This document shows, in pieces, positions 17,267 to 26,631 of a stretch of 64,000 bases of DNA (position 1 is its first letter; every line of letters starts with the position of its first letter). This DNA is from Lachnospiraceae bacterium YSD2013. GTDB lineage: Bacteria > Bacillota > Clostridia > Lachnospirales > Lachnospiraceae. The stretch is taken from assembly GCA_900100895.1 (NCBI GenBank), contig FMTX01000009.1, forward strand, positions 124,001 through 188,000, read 5' to 3'. Both the position numbers and the translations under genes were made by a program. The notes under the pieces were generated by a model that was not told the origin of the DNA, ran no database searches, and was given only the letters and a program-made list of their open reading frames with translations.

Positions 17267-18793
17267 TTATTTTTTATTCTTAATGAATTCATCGAGCTGT
17301 CTCTGCTTCTCGGCGATGATATCGTCGATACCTGCAGCCTTAAGTTCTTCAATGTACTTAGGGATGTTAACATCGGGATCGATTGAACCCCACATAAGAG
17401 CGGTTCTGTATGCAGATACTACGTTGTTACATGCAGTTACTTCGTTCATTACGGAGCTGCTGTCCCAGATGAAGCCCATTGCGGGACTTGCTACGCCACT
17501 GTTGTTGAACTCGTTAAGCTTGGTCCAAAGATTGGGATCTTCTGCACCCTGCCATACAGGAGTAATCTGCTGGTTAGGCCATGCCCAGTCCATTGATGAG
17601 TAACCTGAAGCGTTAGGGTCAACGCCTTCAGGAGTGGTAATCATTGTGTGAGTGTCATCGGTGTATACCCAGTGCTTACCTTCGATACCGTTGATGAAGA
17701 GATTGGAAATCTCGGGATCGGTATACATGAGGTTCCAAAGCTTCATAGCTTCTTCAGGATGCTTAGCGCAGTAAGGAATCATCCATGAGTTACCGTTAGG
17801 AATAGCTGTGTGCTTGATGGGTCCATGTATCTTCATGAAGTAAACTTCACGGCCGTTGCCCTTGTAAACTTCGAGCTCTTTACCGGGCTTCCAGTTTTCA
17901 AACATTGCAAAACCGTTGTTGGTCAAAAGTGCGTTCTCGGTAGTTGTTGTTGCATCAGGCATGATTAAACCTTCCTGATTCCACTGCCACATCATCTTAC
18001 AGAAATCCTGGAAAGACTTTGTCTCAGCCTGGTTAACAACTGTTGTGCTGGATTCACGAGCATCCTCAAGGATACCAAGGCTGTCGCCGAGGGGATCGTT
18101 GGGAAGTGTTGTCTGCATACCGCCCTGTGCCCATGTAGGAACAAGAGGATACATTTCAGGATGAGCATTGTGAACCTTTACAAGGATGTCATGCATCTCA
18201 TCGTATGTACCATACTCGGGAACGGTGATACCAAGTTCATCACAGATATCTTTACGCATAGCAAAGCCTGCTGCACGGGAAGTATCTTTCTGGTTAGGAA
18301 GAGCATAAAGCACACCGTTATACTTGCAGGCATCAAGGTCATAAGGGTTAATTACGTCCTTAGCGCCCTGACCATACTTTTCAAGTAAGTCGTCAAGCGG
18401 ATAAGCCCAGTTATTGTTAACTACAGTATTAAACTGACCGCTGATGTTGTTGTAGCACATAAGATCGATAGGTTCGCCTGATGTAAGAGCCAGGTTAATC
18501 TGCTCTGCATCCTGTCCACGAACAAGTTCGATTTCAACACCGATCTTTTCACGTGTAATCTTGTTGATTGCTTCTGCTACTTCGTTGCAATCCTCGGTAT
18601 CGGCACTGCCGTTACCCCAAACAATAAGTTTGACATAGTCGCCGGACTTGGTTGCGGTAGTTTCCTTGCTTGTTGAAGTTTCGGAACCTCCGTTTCCGCT
18701 TCCGCCGCCTTCTGCGTTTTTACCACATGCTGCAAGGCTGAATGCCATCGTTGCTGCAAGCAGTAAGGCTGCAATTTTCTTCGCCTTTTTCAT
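17267..18793 (-). CDS. Extracellular solute-binding lipoprotein, family 1
   Basis: 508-residue lipoprotein with lipobox FSLAAC (Cys22), a Gly/Ser/Thr-rich linker, and a mature binding domain. It should bind an oligosaccharide for the two permeases encoded after it. A strong AGGAGG precedes the ATG. Base composition is somewhat richer in A+T than in the first transporter group, and codon choice differs slightly, which suggests high expression or a different history. A stable leader hairpin (18832-18852) precedes it. Confidence 0.92.
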   Translation of the reverse strand: MKKAKKIAALLLAATMAFSLAACGKNAEGGGSGNGGSETSTSKETTATKSGDYVKLIVWGNGSADTEDCNEVAEAINKITREKIGVEIELVRGQDAEQINLALTSGEPIDLMCYNNISGQFNTVVNNNWAYPLDDLLEKYGQGAKDVINPYDLDACKYNGVLYALPNQKDTSRAAGFAMRKDICDELGITVPEYGTYDEMHDILVKVHNAHPEMYPLVPTWAQGGMQTTLPNDPLGDSLGILEDARESSTTVVNQAETKSFQDFCKMMWQWNQEGLIMPDATTTTENALLTNNGFAMFENWKPGKELEVYKGNGREVYFMKIHGPIKHTAIPNGNSWMIPYCAKHPEEAMKLWNLMYTDPEISNLFINGIEGKHWVYTDDTHTMITTPEGVDPNASGYSSMDWAWPNQQITPVWQGAEDPNLWTKLNEFNNSGVASPAMGFIWDSSSVMNEVTACNNVVSAYRTALMWGSIDPDVNIPKYIEELKAAGIDDIIAEKQRQLDEFIKNKK

Positions 18794-18831
18794 TTTTTGT
18801 CCTCCTCTTTTCTTTTATGGTTTATATTTTC

Positions 18832-18852
18832 AACATCCCACCCCGGGATGTT
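18832..18852 (-). other. Leader hairpin upstream of binding-protein gene
   Basis: AACATCCC (18832-18839) and GGGATGTT (18845-18852) form a perfect 8-bp stem with a 5-base loop, about 40 bases before the ATG at 18793. No T-run follows. A 5' stabiliser of a highly expressed transcript is the simplest reading. Confidence 0.5.
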
Positions 18853-19008
18853 TACCATCTTATGTAATTGTGCACAATCGGCGCTTGGTTTAGACTATTT
18901 CCGTTGTGCTAATTGCCCTTGTGCTATTTATATCGTATATAGGAGATGTATAAAATGCACTATTGTGTGTTTTTATTGCACTTTTCTTATAGCAATTTTG
19001 CAGTGTGC

Positions 19009-19024
19009 AAATCGAAAACGATTT
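19009..19024. promoter_or_regulatory. Perfect inverted repeat, possible operator
   Basis: AAATCG-AAAA-CGATTT, a 16-base perfect palindrome with a 4-base centre, in the gap between the kinase terminator and the binding-protein gene. LacI-like or AraC-like sites can look like this. Several TGCA/GTGCA motifs lie between it and the gene. No other feature was seen in 18853-19008. Confidence 0.35.
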
Positions 19025-19039
19025 AGTAAAAAATTTACA

Positions 19040-19078
19040 AAAATACCCCCGCAAATCTTACATTTGCGGAGGTATTTT
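19040..19078 (-). terminator. Intrinsic terminator after histidine kinase
   Basis: AAAATACC-CCGCAAAT pairs with ATTTGCGG-GGTATTTT with one mismatch, 5-base loop, then TGTAAATTTTTT on the minus strand. It ends the ABC exporter - metallo-hydrolase - kinase run. Confidence 0.85.
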
Positions 19079-19090
19079 GAATTCTTCAAT

Positions 19091-20845
19091 TTATTTATTT
19101 ATAAATGCCGGATGCAATATCAGTTCAACCTTCGTATATTCACCCGGGCTTGAGTAGAACCTCATCTCATTCATTTTATCAAATAATTTTACACGTTCGT
19201 AAATATTCTTTACCCCTATGCTGTCCTTACGGGTCTCGACGTCATCTTCGGAGAATACGGACTCGCGGAGGTGTTCCATGGCTTCTTCGCTCATGCCACA
19301 GCCGTTGTCGGAGACAGAGAGCTTTAAAAGACCGTCGTCGGTGAAGCGGGCCTTGACAGTTATCTCGTTCTTTCGCCCGGCAGGCATGTTGACAAAAGCA
19401 TGCTTGATGCAGTTCTCCACAAGTGGCTGAAGAATCATGGAGGGAACGCGGTATGAAAGCGTACTCTCGTCGATTTCTTCTTTGAGCACATATTTATCGG
19501 GGAAGCGATAGCAGGTGATAAGGAAATACTGACGGAGCATATCTATCTCGGAAGACAGAGTCACTATCATGTCGGAATACAGGGAATACCTGAACATCTT
19601 GGACATGGCGGTGATAATGTCTTCTATCATGTCGGCATTGTAGTACTGAGCCATGGAGCGCACGCACTCAAGGGTGTTAAAGAAAAAGTGCGGGTTAATC
19701 TGGCTTCGGTACGCCGTCATCTCGGCTTCCTGCTGGGCAACGGTAGCGCTAAGCAGCTTTTCTCTTGCTTCCTGCTCACGGCGAGCCGACTCTTCAAGAC
19801 GGTCTAACATGGAGTTAACTTCCGTTGCGACTTCTTTTAACTCCGAGAACTTAGGAACCGTAACGCGCTTGTTGTCGCCCGCAAGTTTCATGCTGTTAAG
19901 CTCGGTCACCATTTTCTCGGTTTTCTTAAGGTACTCACGATTCAGGAAAAATAAAAGTACCGCCAGCACCAGAATCGATGCCGCTATCAGCCCGTAGAAA
20001 TTTCTGTCGGGCGTTACGTTCTTAAAGCTTACAAGAACCTTGGGCGCAAGGCACACGAACTTACCGTTGTCAATCTTGACCGTGTGGACAAAGTACGTCT
20101 CACCGTCAATCTCCCGCTCACTGTCGCCGCTTGAAAATTCCATCAGGTTCTCGTCATCAAGCCCCTCGACAGGTCTAATGGAACTTAACACCTCACCGTT
20201 ATAGATAAAGTAGCAGGAATTGTTCTCCCCGATTATGTCCGCGGAATTCTTAAGTATCGGCGCGAAATTACACAGAATCGCGCAAATTCCGCTCTCTCTC
20301 GTACGGTGCGCAATACCTGCAGTCGTACAGTGTATGGGAAGATACAGGAAGTAAAAAGAAGCCTCCTTGTCATGTACGGGGCGCTTCGACACGAATTCAG
20401 ACTCAAGCTTGATACGCCTGTCGTACTCGTAGAAACGCATATTATCACGAAACTGCTCCGTATACTCGGACACCGTATAAAGGTGACCCGTGGAGGCATA
20501 ATAGAACAAATCCACTATGTAATCGCTTTGGTCTCTTGCCGAGGCAATGAGCTCGCGGGCAGTGGATATATTGGCAATCTTTCCGGTATGATCGTCCGAA
20601 AAAATAGATTTTTGAAGGGCCGTGGTATACCCCGGCCCTTTAGCTGCATCAATAAGCTGCGTAACCGTCTCGTCAAATCGCTGATGTAAGTAGGTGGCAT
20701 CACGTTTCAGTGAGTCGTAGACCTCCGTTTCAAGCGTCTTTTTCATATTCACGTAGTAGAACGACAACATTCCCACCAGGAATACTGTGGTAAGAAAGAG
20801 GTACATGAATAGTCTGAAATTGACGGTTCGCTTTTTAATCTTCAT
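19091..20845 (-). CDS. Sensor histidine kinase, YesM type
   Basis: 584 residues with an N-terminal membrane segment (about 10-32), extracellular sensor region to about 280, a second membrane segment (about 284-302), a HAMP-like linker with predicted coiled coil (about 345-375), the phospho-accepting His386 in QINPHFFFNTLE, and the ATP site in SDNGCGM. No response regulator is adjacent: the orphan regulator at 8275 is a candidate partner. It starts 3 bases after the stop of the beta-CASP gene, an unusual operon partner for a sugar-sensing kinase. Confidence 0.92.
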   Translation of the reverse strand: MKIKKRTVNFRLFMYLFLTTVFLVGMLSFYYVNMKKTLETEVYDSLKRDATYLHQRFDETVTQLIDAAKGPGYTTALQKSIFSDDHTGKIANISTARELIASARDQSDYIVDLFYYASTGHLYTVSEYTEQFRDNMRFYEYDRRIKLESEFVSKRPVHDKEASFYFLYLPIHCTTAGIAHRTRESGICAILCNFAPILKNSADIIGENNSCYFIYNGEVLSSIRPVEGLDDENLMEFSSGDSEREIDGETYFVHTVKIDNGKFVCLAPKVLVSFKNVTPDRNFYGLIAASILVLAVLLFFLNREYLKKTEKMVTELNSMKLAGDNKRVTVPKFSELKEVATEVNSMLDRLEESARREQEAREKLLSATVAQQEAEMTAYRSQINPHFFFNTLECVRSMAQYYNADMIEDIITAMSKMFRYSLYSDMIVTLSSEIDMLRQYFLITCYRFPDKYVLKEEIDESTLSYRVPSMILQPLVENCIKHAFVNMPAGRKNEITVKARFTDDGLLKLSVSDNGCGMSEEAMEHLRESVFSEDDVETRKDSIGVKNIYERVKLFDKMNEMRFYSSPGEYTKVELILHPAFINK

Positions 20846-20848
20846 GAT

Positions 20849-22495
20849 TTACTTTTTTCTTTTACCTTTTCGAGGCTTCTCGATAATCGGGTCCGCATCC
20901 GGGTCCCACTTATCGGCAAGTGAAATTATCTGACTGGTAAACTTCGCAAGGTCTTTATTGGCATGACCCTGATTCTTATGAATAACAGAAAGAAGGCGCT
21001 GGCCTGCGGCAAGAAGTCTTGCAAAGGCATCGGATACAGCGGTAATCTTCTTTTTCTTCTTCTCGGGCTCGGCTTCGTACTTAATCTCGCCTGTGATGAT
21101 GTCGAATACGGTGCCTGAGAAAGGCGCATATGCGGGAATCTTCATTTCGCGATTCACATACTCCGCAAGGGCTTCGCAGGACATATCGTCGCCGTGTACC
21201 ATGAAGACCTTCTCGGGCTTCTTCTTGAAATTGTCAAGCCACTCAATAAGGCCGTCTCTGTCGGCGTGGCCCGACATGCCGGGAAGCTGCATAATCTCCG
21301 CACGAACGCTGATAGGCTCGCCGAAGAGCTTAACCTCGTCCACGCCCTCAAGGAGCGCACGACCGAGAGTACCCTGCGCCTGATATCCTACAAAAAGAAT
21401 GGTACATTCGGGACGCCACAGGTTGTGCTTGAGGTGGTGCCTGATACGACCGGCTTCACACATACCGGAAGCGGAAATAATAACCTTCGGCTCTTCGTCA
21501 AAGTTAATCGCCTTAGATTCCTCACTGGTAATCGCAAGGCAAAGCCCAGGGAAAGTAAGCGGGTTGATGCCGCTCTTAACTATCGCCATTGCTTCTTCGT
21601 CGAAGCAGTCGTAGATGTTCTTTTCAAAAATTTCAGTCGCATCCACTGCAAGCGGCGAGTCCATATATACGGGGAAATCATGGTACTTGACCATTTCTTT
21701 CTCTTTAATCTGTCTTATGAAGTACAAAAGTTCCTGAGTACGTCCCACGGCAAAAGAAGGAATTACGAGGTTACCGCCGCGGTCTAACGTCTCCTGAATA
21801 ATCTTGGCAAGATCTTCCACCGGATTGCTCACTGACTTCTCGTGAAGGCGGTCACCGTAGGTAGACTCCATAACAACGTAGTCGGCTTCGTCGGTGTACT
21901 CGGGGTCTTTGATAAGAGGCTGGTCTTTGTTACCGATATCGCCGGAGAATACCATCTTACGGTGTACTCCGTCCTCGGATAAGAACACCTCAACGCTCGC
22001 GGAACCAAGAAGGTGTCCGATGTCGGTAAAGCGAATCTCTACGCCTTCCGCAACCTTAACGAGCTCATTATATTTAACAGGCACGAGGTGCTTAATCGCG
22101 CCGTCCGCATCAGCCATGCTGTAAAGAGGATTGATGTCTTCGTCGCCGCTGTCGGTACGTTTCTTTTTCCTTGCTTTCCATTCTGCTTCCTGCATCTGAA
22201 TGTGGGCGCAGTCACGAAGCATTATCGCGCAGAGATCGACGGTTGCGACGGTGGCAAATATGCTGCCCCTGAAGCCCTTGGCATAAAGCAAAGGAAGCAT
22301 TCCCGAATGGTCGACGTGAGCGTGGGTAAGGATTACAAAATCAATGTCCGCCTCGTTGCATGGAAGGCCTTTGCTTTCATAAGCAATGTTGCCCTGCTCC
22401 ATACCATAGTCGATTAAGAATCGCTTCCCGTTGCACTCAAGGTAATGAGCGCTTCCCGTAACCTGATGATCGGCTCCTACAAATTGAAGTATCAT
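20849..22495 (-). CDS. Metallo-beta-lactamase fold RNase of the beta-CASP family
   Basis: 548 residues. The zinc-binding motif THAHVDHSG (about 57-65), the metallo-beta-lactamase motifs to GDIGN, the beta-CASP insert and the C-terminal RNA-specificity motif (VHGD) are present. This group contains RNases and cleavage factor CPSF73 relatives such as YsfA/TTHA0252. A Lys-rich C-terminal tail (about 485-548) may help RNA binding. It follows the ABC exporter gene by 18 bases and precedes the kinase by 3 bases. Its exact RNA target cannot be told. Confidence 0.88.
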   Translation of the reverse strand: MILQFVGADHQVTGSAHYLECNGKRFLIDYGMEQGNIAYESKGLPCNEADIDFVILTHAHVDHSGMLPLLYAKGFRGSIFATVATVDLCAIMLRDCAHIQMQEAEWKARKKKRTDSGDEDINPLYSMADADGAIKHLVPVKYNELVKVAEGVEIRFTDIGHLLGSASVEVFLSEDGVHRKMVFSGDIGNKDQPLIKDPEYTDEADYVVMESTYGDRLHEKSVSNPVEDLAKIIQETLDRGGNLVIPSFAVGRTQELLYFIRQIKEKEMVKYHDFPVYMDSPLAVDATEIFEKNIYDCFDEEAMAIVKSGINPLTFPGLCLAITSEESKAINFDEEPKVIISASGMCEAGRIRHHLKHNLWRPECTILFVGYQAQGTLGRALLEGVDEVKLFGEPISVRAEIMQLPGMSGHADRDGLIEWLDNFKKKPEKVFMVHGDDMSCEALAEYVNREMKIPAYAPFSGTVFDIITGEIKYEAEPEKKKKKITAVSDAFARLLAAGQRLLSVIHKNQGHANKDLAKFTSQIISLADKWDPDADPIIEKPRKGKRKK

Positions 22496-22513
22496 ACTGA
22501 GTTGATTCCCCCT

Positions 22514-24292
22514 TTATTTAAGTTGGTTGGCCATTTCGTAGAACTTGCAATACAAGCCTTTTTTCTCTATAAGCGTATCGTGGTTGCCTTCTTCCACGAT
22601 TCCGTCCTCAGTCAGCACCATAATGCGGTCTGCATTACGGATGGTTGAAAGTCTGTGTGCAACCGTAAGTGTGGTACGGCCCACAGAGAGTCTTTCAAGA
22701 GACTTGGCTACAAGGTATTCGCTTTCATTGTCGAGAGCGCTTGTGGCCTCGTCTAAGATAATAATAGGCGGGTTCTTAAGGAACACACGCGCTATGGAAA
22801 TACGCTGCTTCTGTCCGCCCGATAACTTAACGCCGCGCTCGCCTATGTAAGTGTCGTAACCGTCCTTAAGCTCGGATACGAACTCGTGAGCGCCCGCTTT
22901 CTTGGCCGCTTCTACCACTTCCTCACGAGTGGCATCGGGGCGACCGTACACGATGTTCTCATAAACCGTGCCGCTGAAGAGATATACGTCCTGCTGCACT
23001 ATACCTATGCCTGCGCGAAGACTCTTAAGGGTGTAGGACTTAATGTCCTTACCGTCAAGCGTAATCATGCCACCGTTAATATCATAGAATCTCGGAATCA
23101 GGTTGCAAAGTGTGGTCTTACCGCCACCGGAGGGTCCCACAAAAGCAACTCGCTCGCCGGGATGTATCGTCAGATTAAGGTTCTTAAATACTTCATTGTG
23201 GTCGTCGGGATACTCAAAGCTGACGTTATTAAACACTATCTCGCCCTTGATATCCTTAAGCTCCGTGGCATCAGGCTCGTCAAATATTTCAATCTCCGCA
23301 TCCATAAGCTGCAAGAATCTGTCGATACCCGTGATACCCATCTGGAACTGCTCCATAAAATCCACTATGCGTCTCACCGTTGCAAGAAGCGTCGTCACAT
23401 AAAGCAGGAACGCCACCAGGTCGGCTGCCTGTATCATTCCGTAGTGAATAAACAAACTGCCCGCTACAAGCGTCACCAGATATATAATCGCATCGAACAT
23501 CTTAATGCTCGTATGGAACCACGCCATAACCACGTAGTAGCTCTTCTTGAGGGAAAAGAAAAGTTCGTTGCCCTTGGCAAATTTCCTCTCCTCCAAATCT
23601 TCATTGGTGAAGGCCTTAACCACCTTCTGACCAAGAAGCGAATCCTCGATGGAAGCATTAAGCTCACCTATCTGAGCTCTCTGAAGCCTTCTCAGTCTTC
23701 TAAACCTCATATTAATCCTGCCACATACGAACATCATGACAGGTATGATGGCAAAGATAATAAGTGTAAGATAAATGTTAATACCTGCTAAAATCACAAA
23801 AGAAACCGTACACTTGATTACGGCTATCAAAAGCTCTTCCGGACAGTGATGAGCAAATTCGGTAACGTCAAATAAGTCGTTCGTAATACGACCCATTATC
23901 TGACCTATCTTAGTGTTGTTGTAATAAGTGTCGGAAAGTCTCTGAAGATGGGCGTATGCGTCGGTACGCATATCCGTCTCAACCTTGGCACCCATAACGT
24001 GTCCCGTATTGGACATATAGAAATTGGCCAGGCACTCGATAACTCGTAATACCAGATACAACAGGCCAAGCTTTAAGATCATAATAAGCGACAAAGAAGC
24101 CGCATCGGACAACCCAACGCTTGTGATATAGCGCATGATAAGCGGAAGCACCAAATCGCACACCGTCGTAAGCGATGCACACATAAGGTCCAGTACCAGT
24201 ACTCCCTTATACTTCCATAGATACGGAGCGAATCGCCTTAAAAGCTCGCTCGTCTCATACTCTCTGATCCTCGTAGGGTCGTAAGTCTTCAT
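22514..24292 (-). CDS. ABC exporter, fused membrane and ATPase domains
   Basis: 592 residues: six-helix ABC_membrane domain (about 25-310) and ATPase domain with Walker A GPSGGGKTT, signature LSGGQKQ and Walker B IIILDEATSALD. It works as a homo- or heterodimer exporting a lipid, drug or peptide; the substrate is not evident. ATG at 24292 is preferred to a TTG at 24301. It heads the run with the beta-CASP and kinase genes. Confidence 0.92.
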   Translation of the reverse strand: MKTYDPTRIREYETSELLRRFAPYLWKYKGVLVLDLMCASLTTVCDLVLPLIMRYITSVGLSDAASLSLIMILKLGLLYLVLRVIECLANFYMSNTGHVMGAKVETDMRTDAYAHLQRLSDTYYNNTKIGQIMGRITNDLFDVTEFAHHCPEELLIAVIKCTVSFVILAGINIYLTLIIFAIIPVMMFVCGRINMRFRRLRRLQRAQIGELNASIEDSLLGQKVVKAFTNEDLEERKFAKGNELFFSLKKSYYVVMAWFHTSIKMFDAIIYLVTLVAGSLFIHYGMIQAADLVAFLLYVTTLLATVRRIVDFMEQFQMGITGIDRFLQLMDAEIEIFDEPDATELKDIKGEIVFNNVSFEYPDDHNEVFKNLNLTIHPGERVAFVGPSGGGKTTLCNLIPRFYDINGGMITLDGKDIKSYTLKSLRAGIGIVQQDVYLFSGTVYENIVYGRPDATREEVVEAAKKAGAHEFVSELKDGYDTYIGERGVKLSGGQKQRISIARVFLKNPPIIILDEATSALDNESEYLVAKSLERLSVGRTTLTVAHRLSTIRNADRIMVLTEDGIVEEGNHDTLIEKKGLYCKFYEMANQLK

Positions 24293-24333
24293 AATCCCCA
24301 ATAACCTTTTTCTTTTTATATTATAATATCAGA

Positions 24334-24369
24334 AAAAGGATACCATTGCCATATAGGCGGTATCCTTTT
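24334..24369 (-). terminator. Intrinsic terminator after the stand-alone receiver gene
   Basis: AAAAGGATACC (24334-24344) pairs with GGTATCCTTTT (24359-24369): 11 bp, 14-base loop, with A and T runs on either side, so it can work in both directions. Confidence 0.85.
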
Positions 24370-24373
24370 AACA

Positions 24374-24808
24374 TCAATTTTCCGCAACCCCCGTACCAAG
24401 GAGATTGTTAATAACTTCGTGAAGTTGTCGCTTGCTGTAGGGCTTAGTGATAAAGGCTGTTACACCGTTCTCAAAAGAAGCTTCCTTGTCTTCGGGGAAG
24501 GCATTGGCTGTGATGGCAACTATGGGAACCGTGGCCGCGTCGTCCTTGTCAAGGCGGCGGATTATGCGGGTGGCTTCAAGTCCGTCCATAACGGGCATCA
24601 TGATGTCCATTATGACTAAGCTGTAATAGCCCGCGGGGGTCTCCCCGAAACGTTCAACGGCTCTGGCGCCGTTAGCTACCCATTCGACTTCAAATCCCAA
24701 CTCCTTAATCTGCATCGTTGCGATTTCGGCATTGATTTCATTGTCTTCAACTAGTAATGCTATACCCTTGGTATCCGCATCCTGCTTGATATCCCTTAGA
24801 TCTTCCAT
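24374..24808 (-). CDS. Stand-alone receiver-domain protein
   Basis: 144 residues made of a single receiver domain: acidic pair in LLVEDNEIN, phospho-acceptor Asp in VIMDIMMPVMDG, and Lys in ITKPYS. The VEDNEIN form is typical of receivers from hybrid histidine kinases, so it may act in a phosphorelay rather than as a transcription factor. Start at 24808 is chosen because AGGGGAAAG lies upstream; the frame extends to 24853. No kinase or output gene is adjacent. Confidence 0.88.
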   Translation of the reverse strand: MEDLRDIKQDADTKGIALLVEDNEINAEIATMQIKELGFEVEWVANGARAVERFGETPAGYYSLVIMDIMMPVMDGLEATRIIRRLDKDDAATVPIVAITANAFPEDKEASFENGVTAFITKPYSKRQLHEVINNLLGTGVAEN

Positions 24809-24881
24809 GATTATGACTTTCCCCTCGTGAATCAATTTGGAGCATAACTTCAAGCTAACTTACTCTTCTCTTTATACTATT

Positions 24882-26516
24882 TTACCCTTTATTTTGTGCT
24901 TCGACAAGACTTACGCCACAATAAATTTTACGAAGCTTCGGTTTCTCGATTTTACCCGTAGGATTTCTCGGAATGTCCGCAAAAATAATCTTGTGAGGTC
25001 TCTTGTATCTGGGAAGAGCCTTGCAAAACTCTGAAAGTTCCTCCTCTGTCACTATCATATTGGGCTTTAACTCAACGATTGCCGCAGCAATTTCACCGAG
25101 TCTCTTATCGGGAAGGCCGATAACCGCAACATCGTGAACGGCGTCGTTGGTACGTATAAAGTCTTCTATCTGAACGGGGTATAAGTTCTCACCGCCGCTT
25201 ATGATAACGTCTTTCTTACGGTCTACAAGCATGATGAAGCCGTCTTCGTCTTCAACCGCCATATCGCCCGTGTAGAGCCAGTCACCGTGAAGTACTTCCT
25301 CGGTGGCCTTTCTGTCATGGTAGTAACACTTCATGACGCCGGGTCCCTTGATGGCAAGTTCGCCTACCTCGCCCTGCTTAACGGGCTCGCCTTTTTCGTC
25401 TATAATCTTGGTCTCCCAGCCGTATCCTGCCTTACCGATGGCGCCGACCTTGTGGATGTTCTCAACACCGAGGTGAACCGCGCCGGGGCCGATGGATTCG
25501 GAAAGACCGTAGTTGGTATCGTATTCGTGATTGGGGAAGATTTCCTTCCACTTCTTAATTAAGCTCGGAGGAACGGGCTGAGCACCGATGTGCATAAGTC
25601 TCCACTGCTTTAAGTTGTAGTCGGAAAGCTTAATCTCGCCACGTTCGATTGCCTCTAAGATATCCTGAGCCCACGGAACAAGAAGCCATACGATGGTACA
25701 CTTCTCTTCCGAAATTGCCTTGAAAATTGCCTCGGGCTTGGTGCCTTTAAGAAGGACTGCCTTGCTGCCGGAAAGAAGGCTTCCGAACCAGTGCATCTTG
25801 GCACCCGTATGATAAAGGGGCGGAATGCACAAGAACACGTCGCTTCTCTGCTGGCCGTGGTGCGCCTGCTCTACCTTACAGGAGTGCATAAGCGCTCTGT
25901 GGCCGTGTAATATAGCCTTCGGGAATCCTGTGGTACCCGAGGAAAAATAAATTGCAGCGTCATCGTCATCGCTTAATATAATGCCGGGGTTCTGGCTCGA
26001 TGAGTTAGCCACCGCGCTGTTGTAATCTTCCGCAAAGCTCGGACAATTCTCGCCTACGTAGAATAAAAGTCTGTTCTTGGAAATCTTGTCTGCGATTTCC
26101 TCCACACGGCCGATAAATTCGGGACCGAATACGAGGACATCTACATCCGCAAGCTTAAGACAGTACTCAATCTCGTCGGGTGCGTATCTGAAGTTAAGGG
26201 GCACCGCAAGTGCTCCGGTCTTAAGTATTCCGAAATAGATGGGAAGCCATTCGAGACAGTTCATAAGAAGAATGGCAACCTTATCGCCTTTAACCACGCC
26301 GCGTGACAAAAGCATGTTGGCAACACGGTTGGCCTTCTCGTCGAAGACGCTCCAGGTAATCTCTCTTCTGTAATGGGTGGTGGGATTGGGCTCGGTGAGC
26401 TCGTACTCCTTCCATGTAACCCTTCTTACTTCCTTAACTTCCGGGTTTATCTCTACAAGACATACGTCATTAGGGTACATCTTGGCGTTCTTTTCAAGTA
26501 TTTCCGTAATGGGCAT
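24882..26516 (-). CDS. Acyl-CoA synthetase (AMP-binding family)
   Basis: 544 residues. It activates a carboxylic acid, probably a fatty acid, with ATP and CoA through an acyl-adenylate. Visible are the P-loop-like FSSGTTGFPKA motif, YGLSESIGPGA, the hinge GDWLYTGDMAVEDEDGFI and the C-terminal catalytic Lys region NPTGKIEKPKLRK. It has its own strong promoter with a perfect palindrome directly after the -10 box, so it is likely under a dedicated repressor, perhaps sensing acyl-CoA. Monocistronic: the next gene is 73 bases on. Confidence 0.92.
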   Translation of the reverse strand: MPITEILEKNAKMYPNDVCLVEINPEVKEVRRVTWKEYELTEPNPTTHYRREITWSVFDEKANRVANMLLSRGVVKGDKVAILLMNCLEWLPIYFGILKTGALAVPLNFRYAPDEIEYCLKLADVDVLVFGPEFIGRVEEIADKISKNRLLFYVGENCPSFAEDYNSAVANSSSQNPGIILSDDDDAAIYFSSGTTGFPKAILHGHRALMHSCKVEQAHHGQQRSDVFLCIPPLYHTGAKMHWFGSLLSGSKAVLLKGTKPEAIFKAISEEKCTIVWLLVPWAQDILEAIERGEIKLSDYNLKQWRLMHIGAQPVPPSLIKKWKEIFPNHEYDTNYGLSESIGPGAVHLGVENIHKVGAIGKAGYGWETKIIDEKGEPVKQGEVGELAIKGPGVMKCYYHDRKATEEVLHGDWLYTGDMAVEDEDGFIMLVDRKKDVIISGGENLYPVQIEDFIRTNDAVHDVAVIGLPDKRLGEIAAAIVELKPNMIVTEEELSEFCKALPRYKRPHKIIFADIPRNPTGKIEKPKLRKIYCGVSLVEAQNKG

Positions 26517-26550
26517 TTTGAATTCAATCTCCTTCGCGGATATTTTATTG

Positions 26551-26574
26551 CTTTAACGCTTTTATCCGTTAAAG
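26551..26574. promoter_or_regulatory. Perfect palindromic operator of the acyl-CoA synthetase gene
   Basis: CTTTAACG, eight bases, CGTTAAAG: a perfect 8-8-8 inverted repeat that begins one base after the -10 box and therefore spans the transcript start. Repressor occupancy would block initiation. The arm sequence does not let me name the regulator. Confidence 0.75.
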
Positions 26575-26575
26575 T

Positions 26576-26604
26576 ATAATAGCCCATTTGCAGAAAATTG
26601 TCAA
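26576..26604 (-). promoter_or_regulatory. Sigma-A promoter of the acyl-CoA synthetase gene
   Basis: TTGACA (26599-26604), 17 bases, TATTAT (26576-26581) on the minus strand. Nearly consensus. Confidence 0.85.
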
Positions 26605-26631
26605 GCCCAAAGGACGGGCGGGGCGCCCGCT

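Noticed and set aside
22886-23791. Plus-strand open frame of 301 residues
   Set aside because: Antisense shadow of the ABC exporter, whose motifs are complete on the other strand.
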